DNA from: Gloeomargarita sp. SRBZ-1_bins_9
GTDB lineage: Bacteria > Cyanobacteriota > Cyanobacteriia > Gloeomargaritales > Gloeomargaritaceae
Assembly: GCA_039794565.1 (NCBI GenBank)
Contig: JAUQVX010000007.1
Location: 1 to 59,602 of the forward strand
Direction: 5' to 3'
Length of the DNA stretch: 59,602 bases
Of the stretch, positions 27,472 to 36,799 are shown piece by piece. The notes beneath the pieces were generated by a model that saw only the letters and a program-made list of their open reading frames with translations, ran no database searches and was not told the DNA's origin. The first letter of the stretch is position 1. Each line of letters starts with the position of its first letter. A program made the position numbers and the translations under genes.

Positions 27472-29385
27472 CTACTCGGCAGCGGTTTGTACTGGCGTCT
27501 CTGTCAGGGTTGTCGTCGAACGCCGCCGCCGTCGCCGGGTGTCGGTCACCGAGGGAACCGTTGTCATGGCTTCCCCTGTTTCTGGCGCTGGCGTGGACGG
27601 CAGGGAGGCTGACGATTCCACCTCAGGGGACGGCGTCGGTGTTTCCGCCTTCATAGCCGCCACCTCCTCCGGCAACCGCACCTCCACCACCACGTCCTGT
27701 AAATGGGTTTGCCCAGTCAACACCAAGGGCGACACCCCCATCTCAGCATAGACCGTTTGCTCTTCCGGCGTCATCCCAACGGTCACCACCTGGGTCGGGG
27801 GAGGCGTGGGTTTGGCCGGTCGCCGACGCGGGTAGGTATCCCGGGCGCCATTGTTGCCACTGGGCGGGGGCGGGCTGGTAGTCGCCGGAGCAAAAGGTGG
27901 TGGTTCTGGTTCCGCCGTTGCCCGAGGAGCCGGTTTTTCATACCGCCGGTGACGCCGCCGGTTATTGGCATTCCCCCCACCACTCCGGTCGCTGCCGCTA
28001 CTGCCTAGAGGTACCACCGGATACATGGGCGTGGTGTAGGCCAGTTCGGGATTGGGGGTGGGGGCAAAGCCAATCTCCTCCACACTTTCGGTACGCTCAC
28101 TAGGAGCTGCCGGTCGGGGAATAGTGGGGGTCAACCCTTCGGCTGTCGCCTGCCCCGGCAACCGCACCAAATGCCCTAACCCACTGCAATGGGGACAGGT
28201 CTGCCCAAACAGTTCGTAGATGCTTTGCCCCTGGCGCTTGCGGGTCAATTCCACCAGTCCCAGGTCGGATAAATGGATAATCTGGGGGCGGGCCTTGTCC
28301 TGTTTCAGTTCCTTGCTAAAGTGCTCCAGCAACTGCAACTGGTCGCGGCGGTCCTCCATATCAATAAAGTCCACGATGATCACCCCGCCGATATTGCGCA
28401 ACCGCAACTGCCGAGCGATCTCCGTTGCCGCCTCGTAGTTCGTCCACAGCACCGTCTCCCGAGAGGTGGCCGACCGGGTAAAGGACCCCGAGTTCACGTC
28501 AATCACCGTCAGGGCCTCCGTCGGCTCAATCACGATGTAACCCCCTTTAGGCAAATCCACCCGGGGTTTGAGGGCCTCCCGGATCGCCGCATTCACCCGG
28601 AAGTACTCCAGGATGGGGATCGGTTCCCGGTGATGGTCCACCAGGAGTCCCGGCGGTAATTTCCCCCCGTACCAAGCGCTCAGTTGCTGTTTGACCCGTT
28701 TGACCCCCTCGGCGGTGTCAGTGACGATGCGGTTGACCTGGGCGCTGAAGAAATCCCGTAGCACCCGTTGGATGAAGTCATCATCCCGGTTGAGCAAGCC
28801 TGGGCCTTTAGCCGTCGCCGCATCCCGCTGGATTTTTTCCCACTGGCGCTTGAGGGCCTCCAGGTCCTCCATGATGGCTTCCTCGTTGACCCCTTCCGCC
28901 TCGGTACGCACCAGCAGCCCCATTTGCGGTGGTTTGATCAGCACGGCCAAGGCCCGCAGGCGATGGCGTTCGTTTTCATTTTGAATCCGCTGGGAAAGAA
29001 ACACCCCCCGGCCGTAGGGCATCAGCACCAGATAACGCCCCGGCAGCGTGATATTGCCCGTCAGGCGCGGCCCCTTGTTGCCGGTGGGTTCCTTCATCAC
29101 CTGCACCAGCACCTTCTGTTGGGGAAGCAGCAACTCGGTAATGGCGCCTGCCGTTTTTTTCAGACGTAGGGGACCCAAGTCCGACACATGGATAAAGCCA
29201 TTGCGTTCCGGGTCGCCGATATTGACAAAGGCGGCGTCAATCCCCGGCAACACATTCTCCACGATCCCCAAAAAGATGTCCCCCACCTGCACATTGCCGG
29301 TTGCCACCACCAACTCCTGGATTTGGTCATCGGCAAACACGGCAGCAATCCGGTGTTGTTCCGCCAGGATAATCTGTTTAGACAT
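27472..29385 (-). CDS. rne: Ribonuclease E/G
   Basis: Endoribonuclease that starts mRNA decay and processes RNA. The 637-residue protein has the N-terminal S1 RNA-binding domain (about 35-115), the RNase-H-like and DNase-I-like catalytic parts with VIDVNSGS and IIVDFIDME carrying the metal-binding Asps, and the zinc-link CPHC at about residue 395. After about 410 it becomes a low-complexity, Pro/Thr/Ser/Arg-rich tail. Near the end sits a run of six arginines (DTRRRRRRSTTT), the micro-domain known in cyanobacterial RNase E to bind polynucleotide phosphorylase. The leader is about 180 nt long. Confidence 0.95.
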   Translation of the reverse strand: MSKQIILAEQHRIAAVFADDQIQELVVATGNVQVGDIFLGIVENVLPGIDAAFVNIGDPERNGFIHVSDLGPLRLKKTAGAITELLLPQQKVLVQVMKEPTGNKGPRLTGNITLPGRYLVLMPYGRGVFLSQRIQNENERHRLRALAVLIKPPQMGLLVRTEAEGVNEEAIMEDLEALKRQWEKIQRDAATAKGPGLLNRDDDFIQRVLRDFFSAQVNRIVTDTAEGVKRVKQQLSAWYGGKLPPGLLVDHHREPIPILEYFRVNAAIREALKPRVDLPKGGYIVIEPTEALTVIDVNSGSFTRSATSRETVLWTNYEAATEIARQLRLRNIGGVIIVDFIDMEDRRDQLQLLEHFSKELKQDKARPQIIHLSDLGLVELTRKRQGQSIYELFGQTCPHCSGLGHLVRLPGQATAEGLTPTIPRPAAPSERTESVEEIGFAPTPNPELAYTTPMYPVVPLGSSGSDRSGGGNANNRRRHRRYEKPAPRATAEPEPPPFAPATTSPPPPSGNNGARDTYPRRRPAKPTPPPTQVVTVGMTPEEQTVYAEMGVSPLVLTGQTHLQDVVVEVRLPEEVAAMKAETPTPSPEVESSASLPSTPAPETGEAMTTVPSVTDTRRRRRRSTTTLTETPVQTAAE

Positions 29386-29581
29386 CCATACTCCTTAAAA
29401 CATCAAAATCATCTCCCGGCCTCCACTGGCGCGTTCCGGTTCAACCCCTATCCTCAAGCACCCCACCTCAGACGGTGAGTCTTGAACCCTGATTGAAACC
29501 GCCAAAACCTCAATCACCTGAAAACGGCCTATCGCCGACCCATCCGCACCAGGGATGTTTCCAGGATTACGCATCATTATA
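29386..29581 (-). promoter_or_regulatory. rne promoter and long 5' leader
   Basis: A perfect TATAAT lies at 29576-29581 on the minus strand, about 190 bp before the rne ATG; no good -35 is visible. Transcription from it would give a leader of roughly 180 nt. RNase E genes commonly have long leaders that mediate autoregulation by RNA cleavage. AAGGAG stands 5 bases before the start codon as ribosome-binding site. Confidence 0.6.
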
Positions 29582-29610
29582 GCGCCAATTGTTACCAATC
29601 GTTACTGGGG

Positions 29611-30090
29611 CTACCAGTGTTCGGTACCCGGTTCCCCCTTGAAAGGCCCCACCAGGTTGCCGGTGATCCACCCCCCGTAGAACTCGCCCGGCTGGGGCCT
29701 GACCACTTCCCCGTTGACCAAACAGCGCTCCAGCTTTTGGGCATAAAAGGCCAGGTAATGCCGGATAACCCGGTAGGCCGGCATGGGGTCAGCATAGGCC
29801 CAGGCCACATCGTCTATCACCCGCTCCCCTAGGTGCAGGTTGTAGTAATGCGCCCAGCCCTTCCACTCACAAAAACTACGGCGGCGATTGGGGCACAGAT
29901 ACTGCATTTGGATATCCGCCGGCGGCAGGTAATAAACAGGGGGATGGCTGGTTTCCAACACCCGGTAGGCCCGCTGGGTATCGGCTAGGCACAGCCCCTG
30001 GGTGTAAATCTGGATGCGATAGGGCACCGGTTCAACCCGCGGTGGACGGGGATAATCCCATACCGACTCCCAGGGCAAAGCCGATGTCAT
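29611..30090 (-). CDS. DUF427 domain protein
   Basis: A 159-residue soluble protein with the DUF427 pattern: [14 protein letters not shown], then [41 protein letters not shown], and [14 protein letters not shown]. The family forms small beta-tent folds; its activity is unsettled. The ATG at 30090 overlaps the rlmN stop as ATGA, so it is translationally coupled to rlmN. A longer start at 30108 is possible but would overlap further. Confidence 0.88.
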   Translation of the reverse strand: MTSALPWESVWDYPRPPRVEPVPYRIQIYTQGLCLADTQRAYRVLETSHPPVYYLPPADIQMQYLCPNRRRSFCEWKGWAHYYNLHLGERVIDDVAWAYADPMPAYRVIRHYLAFYAQKLERCLVNGEVVRPQPGEFYGGWITGNLVGPFKGEPGTEHW

Positions 30091-31109
30091 CGCCCCTGTT
30101 GCTCCCAAACCCGCAATTGACCACAGGCGGCTTGGGCGTCTAACCCCCGGGTCTGGCGCACCGTCACCGCAATCCCCTGTTCTGAGAGCACCGCTGCAAA
30201 GGCCTGCACCCGCTCCGGCGTGGGTCGCTGGTAGGGCGCCTCGGCAATGGGGTTGTAGGGGATCAGGTTAACATGGGTCTGCCAGCCCCGCAGCAATCTG
30301 GCCAAGGCCCGGGCCAACTCCGGTGTATCGTTCACCCCCGCCAGCAGCGTGTACTCAAAACTCACCCGCCGTTTGGTGGTGTGGACGTAGTGGCGGCAGT
30401 CGGCCAGGAGTTGCTCCAAGGGGTAATGGCGGGCACTGGGGATAAGCCGCTGGCGCAGGGACTGGCTAGGGGCATGCAAGCTCACCGCCAGGGTCACTTG
30501 CAGGTGTTCCTGGGCTAGGCGACGAATTTGCCGCGGCACCCCCACCGTCGAAATGGTCATGGCCCGCTGGGAAAGGCCGCAGTCCTCATTGAGCCGGCGC
30601 ACCGCCTTAACCACCGTCTTCAAGTTCAGCAAAGGCTCGCCCATGCCCATAAACACCACGTGGGACACCCGCCGCCCCATGGCCGTTTGCACCGTCAGCA
30701 CCTGGTCCAGGATTTCGTGCAGCGCCAGGTTACGGGTAAAGCCCTGCTTGCCGGTGGCGCAGAAATCGCAGGCCATGGGGCAGCCCACCTGGGTCGAGAC
30801 ACACACCGTCAGTCGGTCGTTACTGGGAATGCCCACCGTTTCGATTAACGCTCCGTCGTGCAGGCGCAGTAAAAACTTCACCGTACCGTCCTGGGCCACC
30901 ACCTGCCGATGGAGCTGGGAGCGGCCGATGGGCACCTGCACCTGCTCCCGCCAGAACTTGGGAAACACGGTGATGTCTTGGAACTCGCGCACCCCTTGCC
31001 GGTAGAGCCACTGGTGCAACTGTTTAGCGCGATAGGGGGGTTGACCTTGGGCGGTTACCCAGGCGGTCAGCTCCGGCAAGGTTTGACCCAACAGCGGTCG
31101 GGGGGTCAT
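30087..31109 (-). CDS. rlmN: 23S rRNA (adenine-2503-C2) methyltransferase
   Basis: Radical-SAM enzyme that methylates A2503 of 23S rRNA and A37 of some tRNAs. The 340-residue protein has [18 protein letters not shown] with the CX3CX2C cluster motif, [20 protein letters not shown], and VSLHAPSQ. The C-terminal resolving Cys lies in the AQAACGQLR segment. The gene is first in a two-gene unit with DUF427. Confidence 0.95.
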   Translation of the reverse strand: MTPRPLLGQTLPELTAWVTAQGQPPYRAKQLHQWLYRQGVREFQDITVFPKFWREQVQVPIGRSQLHRQVVAQDGTVKFLLRLHDGALIETVGIPSNDRLTVCVSTQVGCPMACDFCATGKQGFTRNLALHEILDQVLTVQTAMGRRVSHVVFMGMGEPLLNLKTVVKAVRRLNEDCGLSQRAMTISTVGVPRQIRRLAQEHLQVTLAVSLHAPSQSLRQRLIPSARHYPLEQLLADCRHYVHTTKRRVSFEYTLLAGVNDTPELARALARLLRGWQTHVNLIPYNPIAEAPYQRPTPERVQAFAAVLSEQGIAVTVRQTRGLDAQAACGQLRVWEQQGR

Positions 31110-31203
31110 ACAATCATTGCGCCGCTAATACTTTATATCTCTAGGGTAGTGCATGCCGCTGGAGGTAAAATGGGGGGGCACATTGACGGTCGGACGCCTG
31201 GGG

Positions 31204-32838
31204 ATGAGCGGTAAAGGGATACGACAGCTACGCCAGCCCTATACCCCCTACGGCGTGGCCTTGCTCTTTTTCATAGCCATCCTCAGCCTTCTCCTGCTGC
31301 GCTACAGCACCTTTTTCGCCACCATTGACCACGGCATTTTCAACCAGGTGTATTGGAACAGCGTCCAGGGGCGTTGGTTTGAAAGTTCCCTGTCTTCTAC
31401 CTTGTCCGTGGCGGTGAAGTTAGATGGCGATGTCCCCAGCGTTTTCTACCGTCGGTTGGGTCAGCATTTCACGCCGGCGCTGCTGGTTTGGCTGCCGATT
31501 TACGCCCTGGCCCCGTCGCCGGTCACCCTGATTGTTTTGCAAGCTGCCCTACTGACGGCAGGAGGCATCGTTCTCTACTATTTGGCGCGGCACTGGCTGG
31601 AGCCGAAGTTGGCCTGGTGGATCACGGCCAGTTATTACGGTGCTGGGGCGGTTATTGGTCCGGCTCTGGGAAATTTTCACGATGCGGTGCAGTTGCCCCT
31701 ATTTTTGTTTGGGGCCGCTTTGAGCCTGGAAAAACGCCGTTGGTGGCTGTTTTGGCCCTTGGTCCTGCTGACGTTGATGATTCGCGAAGACACGGGGATT
31801 GTGGTGTTTGGATTTGGGGTGTATTGGCTGCTGAGTCGCCGGTTTCCCCGAGTGGGGCTGGCCGTGTGCGGGCTGAGCTTTCTCTATGTGGTGCTGGTGA
31901 CCAATGTCTGGATGCCCCTGTTTTCGGATGATTTGAGCCGCCGGTTTTTGCCGGGTTATTTCGGGCAGGTGATGGGGGATGGGGTGGATGCTGCGAGTAC
32001 CCTAGACATTCTCCGGGGCCTACTGACCAATCCCCTGCAGGTGCTAGTTATCATTGGCCGTCGTCCCCTGGGCATTCTGCTGTATTTACTGGGGCAGTGG
32101 TTGCCGTTGGGGTTGGTGCCTGCCTTGTCCGGGCCGGCCTGGGCAATGGTGATCTTTCCCCTGGGGCAACGCATCCTGCAAAACTCCCCCATCGCCCTGC
32201 TGCTGAACGTGCGCTATGCCATGAATTTGGTGCCGGCCCTTTTTTACGGCACGATTCTTTGGTGGTCGCAACATCTGGATCGGTTCCATCAACGCTTTTT
32301 AGCGTTTTGGCGGTGGTGCATTGCGGTGTCCATTGCCCTAATTATCCTGGCCAATCCCAACCAGACCTTTTCTTGGGTACTGCCGGATGCGGTGCAACCC
32401 TGGGTGTGGGTACCGCTGCCCGAACGCTGGTCCCATCGCCAGGCCATTCAGGCCCTGATTCGCCAAATTCCCCCCGACGCCACCGTGGCGGCTACTAATC
32501 AACTGGTCCCCCCTTTATCCGGCCGGCGGGGGATCGTGCGCTTGCCCCACTACCAACTGCGCCTAGATGACCGGCAAATTGCGCCCGTTGATTACATCAT
32601 CGCCGATTTGTGGTATTGGCGCCGATTCAACCTGCCCTTGCACAATGCCTGGGATATTCGCCTGCTCAACGAGCGCATCACCCGCGGCGAGTACGGCATC
32701 ATAGGGTTACAGGATGAAGTGGTGCTGCTGCAAAAAGGGGTCGTGACCCCGGCACCGTTACAGGCCCAGTGGCAACAACTGTATTCAAAATTGCTGGCCC
32801 TATGGCAACCCGAGCGCCCCGCCCCCGCAAAGCCCTAG
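31204..32838 (+). CDS. DUF2079 membrane protein
   Basis: Integral membrane protein of about 544 residues with roughly nine to eleven hydrophobic helices. The first loop contains TIDHGIFNQVYWN and later GQHFTPALLVWLPIYAL, both typical of DUF2079 proteins, which resemble GT-C-type membrane glycosyltransferases. The C-terminal 120 residues form a soluble domain. The ATG at 31204 is favoured; an in-frame ATG at 31153 is nearer the divergent rlmN. The 3' end overlaps rsmA by 37 bp. A glycosyl-transfer role is inference. Confidence 0.8.
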   Translation: MSGKGIRQLRQPYTPYGVALLFFIAILSLLLLRYSTFFATIDHGIFNQVYWNSVQGRWFESSLSSTLSVAVKLDGDVPSVFYRRLGQHFTPALLVWLPIYALAPSPVTLIVLQAALLTAGGIVLYYLARHWLEPKLAWWITASYYGAGAVIGPALGNFHDAVQLPLFLFGAALSLEKRRWWLFWPLVLLTLMIREDTGIVVFGFGVYWLLSRRFPRVGLAVCGLSFLYVVLVTNVWMPLFSDDLSRRFLPGYFGQVMGDGVDAASTLDILRGLLTNPLQVLVIIGRRPLGILLYLLGQWLPLGLVPALSGPAWAMVIFPLGQRILQNSPIALLLNVRYAMNLVPALFYGTILWWSQHLDRFHQRFLAFWRWCIAVSIALIILANPNQTFSWVLPDAVQPWVWVPLPERWSHRQAIQALIRQIPPDATVAATNQLVPPLSGRRGIVRLPHYQLRLDDRQIAPVDYIIADLWYWRRFNLPLHNAWDIRLLNERITRGEYGIIGLQDEVVLLQKGVVTPAPLQAQWQQLYSKLLALWQPERPAPAKP

Positions 32839-33719
32839 CCCAATACTGGCTCCAGCGGGATGACCTTTTGCAGCGGATCGTACAGGCAGCCCAACTCCAA
32901 CCCACCGATAGCGTACTGGAAATCGGCCCCGGCACCGGTCAACTCACCCGCCATCTGCTCCCCCGGGTCCAGGGATTACTGGCCGTGGAATTAGATGCCC
33001 AATTGGTGCAATTTCTGCACAAAAAATACGGTCATCACGAGCATTTTTGGCTAGTCCAGGCCGATATTTTAAGGTTTAATTTGCCGGCAGCCTTAGCGCA
33101 CAATCCCCAATTTCCTACCCCCAACAAAGTCGTGGCCAACATCCCCTACCACATCACCGGCCCCCTATTGCGCTACCTGGTGGGGACCCCGTCGCGCCCC
33201 TGGCCCTGGCCCTGGCAACGGGTGGTGCTACTGGTGCAAAAGGAAGTCGCCCAACGCCTCACCGCCGCCCCCGGCAGCAAAATTTTTGGGTCTCTGTCGG
33301 TGTTCCTGCAGTACCTGGCCCATTGCACCTGGGTTTGCGATGTCCCTGCCGATGCCTTTTACCCCCGTCCCCAGGTGGATTCCGCCGTGATTTGCCTAAC
33401 CCCCCGCTCGCCGGACCCCATAGCTTTGTATCCCCGCCGGTTTGAGCAGTGGGTGCGCCAAGGCTTCAGCCAACGCCGCAAGATGCTGCGCAATACCCTG
33501 CCACTTGACCGCAGCCTACTTCTCTCTGCCCTGGAGCAACTCGGTTATCCCGACACCGTGCGGGCCGAAGCCATCAGCGCCGCTGACTGGGTACGTCTGT
33601 GCAATGCCCTAGGCGAACAACTGGCGGATGAAACGCAAATCCACCACCCCAAAGTGCAAGCTGAAAGCCACCTTGAAATTCTCCAACACCTTGATGAGCC
33701 AACGCACCTCCCCCTGTAA
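32802..33719 (+). CDS. rsmA: 16S rRNA (adenine-1518/1519-N6) dimethyltransferase
   Basis: Dimethylates two adjacent adenines near the 3' end of 16S rRNA during small-subunit maturation. The 305-residue protein has KALAQYWLQRDDLLQRIV, the SAM motif VLEIGPGTGQLT and the catalytic NIPYHITGPLL. The usual family end falls near WVRLCNALGEQ; about 29 extra residues follow, and this tail lies in the 111-bp overlap with the convergent gene. The usual FL in QHFL is replaced by YWL in QYWL. Start at 32802 places MATRAPRPRKALAQ first. Confidence 0.93.
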   Translation: MATRAPRPRKALAQYWLQRDDLLQRIVQAAQLQPTDSVLEIGPGTGQLTRHLLPRVQGLLAVELDAQLVQFLHKKYGHHEHFWLVQADILRFNLPAALAHNPQFPTPNKVVANIPYHITGPLLRYLVGTPSRPWPWPWQRVVLLVQKEVAQRLTAAPGSKIFGSLSVFLQYLAHCTWVCDVPADAFYPRPQVDSAVICLTPRSPDPIALYPRRFEQWVRQGFSQRRKMLRNTLPLDRSLLLSALEQLGYPDTVRAEAISAADWVRLCNALGEQLADETQIHHPKVQAESHLEILQHLDEPTHLPL

Positions 33720-34862
33720 CTTTTCCGCGTAGTAGTCAAACAGGTGACCCAGCAACCGCTCCAGATACCCCTTGACCTTGCGGCAAATCAACACGATTTT
33801 TAGCAGCAGACCCACCAGGCGCGTCGGCCCCAATTGACACAACAAGTCAATGAACGTTTGGTGATTTCCCGGTTGGGCCCCGTCCGTGACCAGGCAATTC
33901 AGCAGGCGACTACAGGTGCGCGTCAAGAGAAAATCATCAACCCCCTGGTCATCAAACTGGGGAAACAACCCCTCCATAAACTTGTACAACTGGCGGGCAA
34001 AGGTATCCCGGTTGATCCCCAGCGGCAAAGTGCTAAGAACGTAATGGGCCAGGTTCTGTTTGAACAAGCGGTAGTTTTGCCCCTGGGGATTTTCCTGGAG
34101 AAACTTCTCCGCCCGCTCCTGATAGGTCAGGCCATTTTCCCCCCGACCGCCAAAGCACTTCAGCGCCCAATAGAGTTCCTGATTGCTTAGCAGCGTGGGA
34201 TTTTTCACCGGTTGGCAATTTTTATCCGCCCCCAAGGCGCGCCGGTACTCATAGGTCACATAGCGGGCCAACTGGTACTCGAACTGGCGCTGAGTCTCCG
34301 TCTGCAACTGTTGCACCACCTCCTGCTGCTCCCGCAACAACTGCCGGTCCTCCCCACCCGCTAACTGGGCCGCGTAGAGATAGGGATAACGGCGCAACAA
34401 ATCCGCCAGGGGCCGGTCATCCGCCGGTTCATCGCTGGCTTCTAGAAGGGCAACCGTTTGATACAGCCGCAGGTACAAATCCGTCTGGGCAAACCCCGCA
34501 AACAAACGCCGCAAGGTCCCCACAGGACGCCCCCGGTCTAGGCCCCGCACCGGCGTCGGTCGCCTCAATAACTCTACCAACCGGTCCATCGCCTCCCGAT
34601 ACTGGGGCTGATTGCGCCAGTAGTTCACCAGGATGTAACAACACCGGTTCAGGATGTAGCGAAACCGCTTGGGGGCATCCCCGTGGGAAACCACCCGCTC
34701 CAAAGCCCTAACAACCGACGCTTCACCCCGCAACTCGGTAAACAACTCCCAAAACCGGGCCAACACCTGCTCCGGCGTCTCCTGCCGCACCCACCGGTAC
34801 ACCCCCGCGTAAATCACCTCCTCGTCTGGATTGGACAGAATGTCCGTCAAATAGTCAGCCAT
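33609..34862 (-). CDS. Conserved protein of unknown function (417 aa)
   Basis: I do not recognise a named domain. The protein appears entirely soluble and mostly alpha-helical, rich in Leu, Arg and Gln, with stretches such as LREQQEVVQQLQTETQRQFEYQLARYVTYEYRRAL (in part) suggesting a long helix near 185-220. It has no signal peptide. Codon choice matches the neighbours, and the start ADYLTDILSNPDEEVIYAG is clean, so I take it as real. Its last 37 codons are antisense to the rsmA tail. The 235-bp region upstream carries a spaced direct repeat that may control it. Confidence 0.6.
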   Translation of the reverse strand: MADYLTDILSNPDEEVIYAGVYRWVRQETPEQVLARFWELFTELRGEASVVRALERVVSHGDAPKRFRYILNRCCYILVNYWRNQPQYREAMDRLVELLRRPTPVRGLDRGRPVGTLRRLFAGFAQTDLYLRLYQTVALLEASDEPADDRPLADLLRRYPYLYAAQLAGGEDRQLLREQQEVVQQLQTETQRQFEYQLARYVTYEYRRALGADKNCQPVKNPTLLSNQELYWALKCFGGRGENGLTYQERAEKFLQENPQGQNYRLFKQNLAHYVLSTLPLGINRDTFARQLYKFMEGLFPQFDDQGVDDFLLTRTCSRLLNCLVTDGAQPGNHQTFIDLLCQLGPTRLVGLLLKIVLICRKVKGYLERLLGHLFDYYAEKLQGEVRWLIKVLENFKVAFSLHFGVVDLRFIRQLFA

Positions 34863-34910
34863 TAGCCCACCCCCTCAACCCAGACATCCGTAAATACATG
34901 GATATTTTAC

Positions 34911-34939
34911 CGTACATTGTATGCACACCTACGTACATT
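34911..34939. repeat. 8-bp direct repeat spaced two helical turns
   Basis: CGTACATT occurs at 34911-34918 and 34932-34939, start to start 21 bp, that is two turns of B-DNA on the same face. It lies 49 bp upstream of the minus-strand 417-residue gene and about 160 bp upstream of tRNA-Trp. The rest of 34863-35097 is AT-rich near the repeat, with no ORF. Confidence 0.45.
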
Positions 34940-35097
34940 TACTTAGGTCGGATACCGCCGCCAGGATGGTGATTGCCCTGACATTTATTAGAGCCGAAGA
35001 CGGGGGGTCATCCGTGTAAGTTAGATCACAAGGGGCCAGTGAGCGCCAGAACCGGGGGCGCCGGTGTAAACTAGGAAGTGATAACATAAGAGTCTGT

Positions 35098-35170
35098 GCG
35101 TCCTTAGTTCAGTTGGTAGAACGTCGGTCTCCAAAACCGGATGTCGGGGGTTCGAGTCCTCCAGGACGCG
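35098..35170 (+). tRNA. tRNA-Trp (CCA)
   Basis: A 73-base cloverleaf. Acceptor arms GCGTCCT and AGGACGC pair over 7 bp, the D-arm contains AGTTCAGTTGGTAGA, the anticodon loop CTCCAAA carries CCA, and the T-loop is GGTTCGAGTC. The discriminator is G and no CCA tail is encoded. The often-seen secE-nusG neighbourhood is absent here. Confidence 0.96.
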
Positions 35171-35183
35171 TCGGGTGGTCAGG

Positions 35184-35984
35184 TCACTTGGTGGCAACGA
35201 CGGCCAGGTTCCAGGCCCAGCGTTTCATACCCGGCAAGCGTTTCAGCCAATGATCGAGTCGTTCCAGGAACTGGTAGGTGGGTTGCAGGCGCCGGTGCTC
35301 TAGGAGGATTTTTTTCCAGTAGCGCTCCCGGTTAGGGTCCACCCTTTCGAGGAAATAAAATTGCAGAAAAATCCACAGGGTCGTCAACCAAGACGTATCC
35401 CAGACCAGGTGGCGAAATAGGGGACGAATTTGCTCAACAATGCCGATAGATAGAGGTTTTTCGTCCGCCGTCCGCACGCGGGTAGCCAAGCGCCGGTACA
35501 CCTGAATAAGGGGATTATGGATCAAGGGGTCCCAAAAACAGACATGGCCGCCCGGTTTGGTCACCCGGTGCATTTCCCGAATCGCCCCCAGGGGGTCCGG
35601 CAGGTGATGCAAAAGATTGGCCGCATAGACAATGTCAAACGTATCATCGGGGAAATCCATGGCCATAGCATTCACCACTTTTGTGCCAATTGTGACCCCA
35701 TAGTGCTCGGCTAGCTTTTGAGCCACCGCGAGCATGGCCGGCGCGCAATCAGCCGCGATGCAATAGGCCCCCTGCAACGCCAAATAAACGCTGTTTTCCC
35801 CCGCACCACACCCCAAGTCCAAAACCCGTTTGTTGCGCAGGTCCCCCAGGTGCCGGAGAATAAACTGGTTTTCTGGGGCGGTACAGGCGGTGAAAGTTTC
35901 AACCACCGGAATACTCCCCACATCCAGGTCACTGGCCCAGGCGTCATGAAAGGCCCGTTCCCGGTCCAGGATGTCCTCAAACAT
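35184..35984 (-). CDS. Class I SAM-dependent methyltransferase
   Basis: A 266-residue methyltransferase. Motif I is VLDLGCGAGENSVYLAL; the acidic residue of motif II lies in IAADCAPAML; FDIVYAANLLHHLPDP and MHRVTKPGGHVCFWDP are motifs IV-V. It resembles the Methyltransf_11/UbiE group, but the substrate is not evident. The C-terminal 90 residues are rich in aromatic residues and may form a substrate cap. The ATG at 35984 overlaps the queC stop by 8 bp; an upstream ATG at 36008 is possible. It ends 13 bp from tRNA-Trp, on the other strand. Confidence 0.78.
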   Translation of the reverse strand: MFEDILDRERAFHDAWASDLDVGSIPVVETFTACTAPENQFILRHLGDLRNKRVLDLGCGAGENSVYLALQGAYCIAADCAPAMLAVAQKLAEHYGVTIGTKVVNAMAMDFPDDTFDIVYAANLLHHLPDPLGAIREMHRVTKPGGHVCFWDPLIHNPLIQVYRRLATRVRTADEKPLSIGIVEQIRPLFRHLVWDTSWLTTLWIFLQFYFLERVDPNRERYWKKILLEHRRLQPTYQFLERLDHWLKRLPGMKRWAWNLAVVATK

Positions 35985-36681
35985 GGGGGCTTTCTGGGGT
36001 GATGGCATAAGGCAAGGGGTCTTCTATCCCCGCCTCCCGGAAGCCCGCCCGCCGCAGGATGCAGCTATCACACACCCCACAGGCCACCGCTTCGCCCCGG
36101 TAACAGGACCAGGTGAGTTCCCAAGGGACGCCCAGGGCTTGCCCCAGCCGGATGATGTCCGCCTTGTGCAGGTGCAACAGGGGTGCGGTGAGCAGAATTG
36201 GTTGCCCTTCGCGGCCCTGCTTGGTGCCCAGGGTATACACCTGCTGCATGGCGGCCAGGTAGTCCTCGCGACAATCGGGATAACCGGAGTAATCCAAGGC
36301 ATTGGCCCCAATATACACCCGCACCGCGCCTAAAACTTCGGCCCAGGCCAGGGCAAAACTGAGGAAAATCGTATTCCGGGCGGGGACATAGGTGATGGGG
36401 ATACCCTGGTTCATCTCGGCGGGCAACCGGTGGCGCGGCAGGTCCAAATCCCCCTGGGTTAACGCTGACCCCCCCCACCGTCCCAGGGCAATGGGTATCA
36501 CTTCGTGCTGGACGACACCGGCCCGCTGGGCAATGGCTTGGGCTGCCTGTAGCTCCCGTCGGTGCCGTTGGCCGTAGTCAAACGACAGGGCGTAACAGGC
36601 ATAACCCTCGGCTTTGGCTTGGTACAAGACGGTGGCCGAATCTAATCCGCCCGATAGCAGTACCACCACCCGCTGGTCCAT
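35977..36681 (-). CDS. queC: 7-cyano-7-deazaguanine (preQ0) synthase
   Basis: Converts 7-carboxy-7-deazaguanine to preQ0 using ammonia and ATP. The 234-residue protein opens with the PP-loop VVLLSGGLDSATVLYQAK, includes FDYGQRHRRELQAA and VPARNTIFLSFALAWAE, and ends with the zinc-binding cysteines in WSCYRGEAVACGVCDSCILR. The ATG at 36681 places the PP-loop at the normal position; the upstream ATG at 36720 is rejected. It probably forms a unit with the downstream methyltransferase. QueF (14082-14525) takes the product onward. Confidence 0.95.
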   Translation of the reverse strand: MDQRVVVLLSGGLDSATVLYQAKAEGYACYALSFDYGQRHRRELQAAQAIAQRAGVVQHEVIPIALGRWGGSALTQGDLDLPRHRLPAEMNQGIPITYVPARNTIFLSFALAWAEVLGAVRVYIGANALDYSGYPDCREDYLAAMQQVYTLGTKQGREGQPILLTAPLLHLHKADIIRLGQALGVPWELTWSCYRGEAVACGVCDSCILRRAGFREAGIEDPLPYAITPESPHV

Positions 36682-36737
36682 AACCCATTCCAGCCTGACT
36701 ATTGTTAGAATAATCACCATGTTAGAGAATTAGGAAG

Positions 36738-36761
36738 AACCTGTGGAAAACCGGACAGGTT
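36738..36761 (+). other. Hairpin in the leader of the DUF6679 gene
   Basis: Perfect inverted repeat AACCTGT (36738-36744) and ACAGGTT (36755-36761), with loop GGAAAACCGG that can add a short GG/CC pairing. It lies 39 bp before the DUF6679 start and 57 bp from the divergent queC start. It could be an RNA structure or a protein-binding palindrome. Confidence 0.4.
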
Positions 36762-36799
36762 TCTATTGTTTGTCACTCTTTCACCTGAGGAGACCGCCG

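Noticed and set aside
29395-29598. 67-codon upstream ORF in the rne leader
   Set aside because: Its start lies upstream of the -10 element, so it would not be on the main transcript; no ribosome-binding site is seen.
34919-34932. GTA-N8-TAC, an NtcA-like site
   Set aside because: A six-base-specific motif is expected by chance, and no TAN3T lies at the required distance for the minus-strand gene; TATTTA is off by one base.
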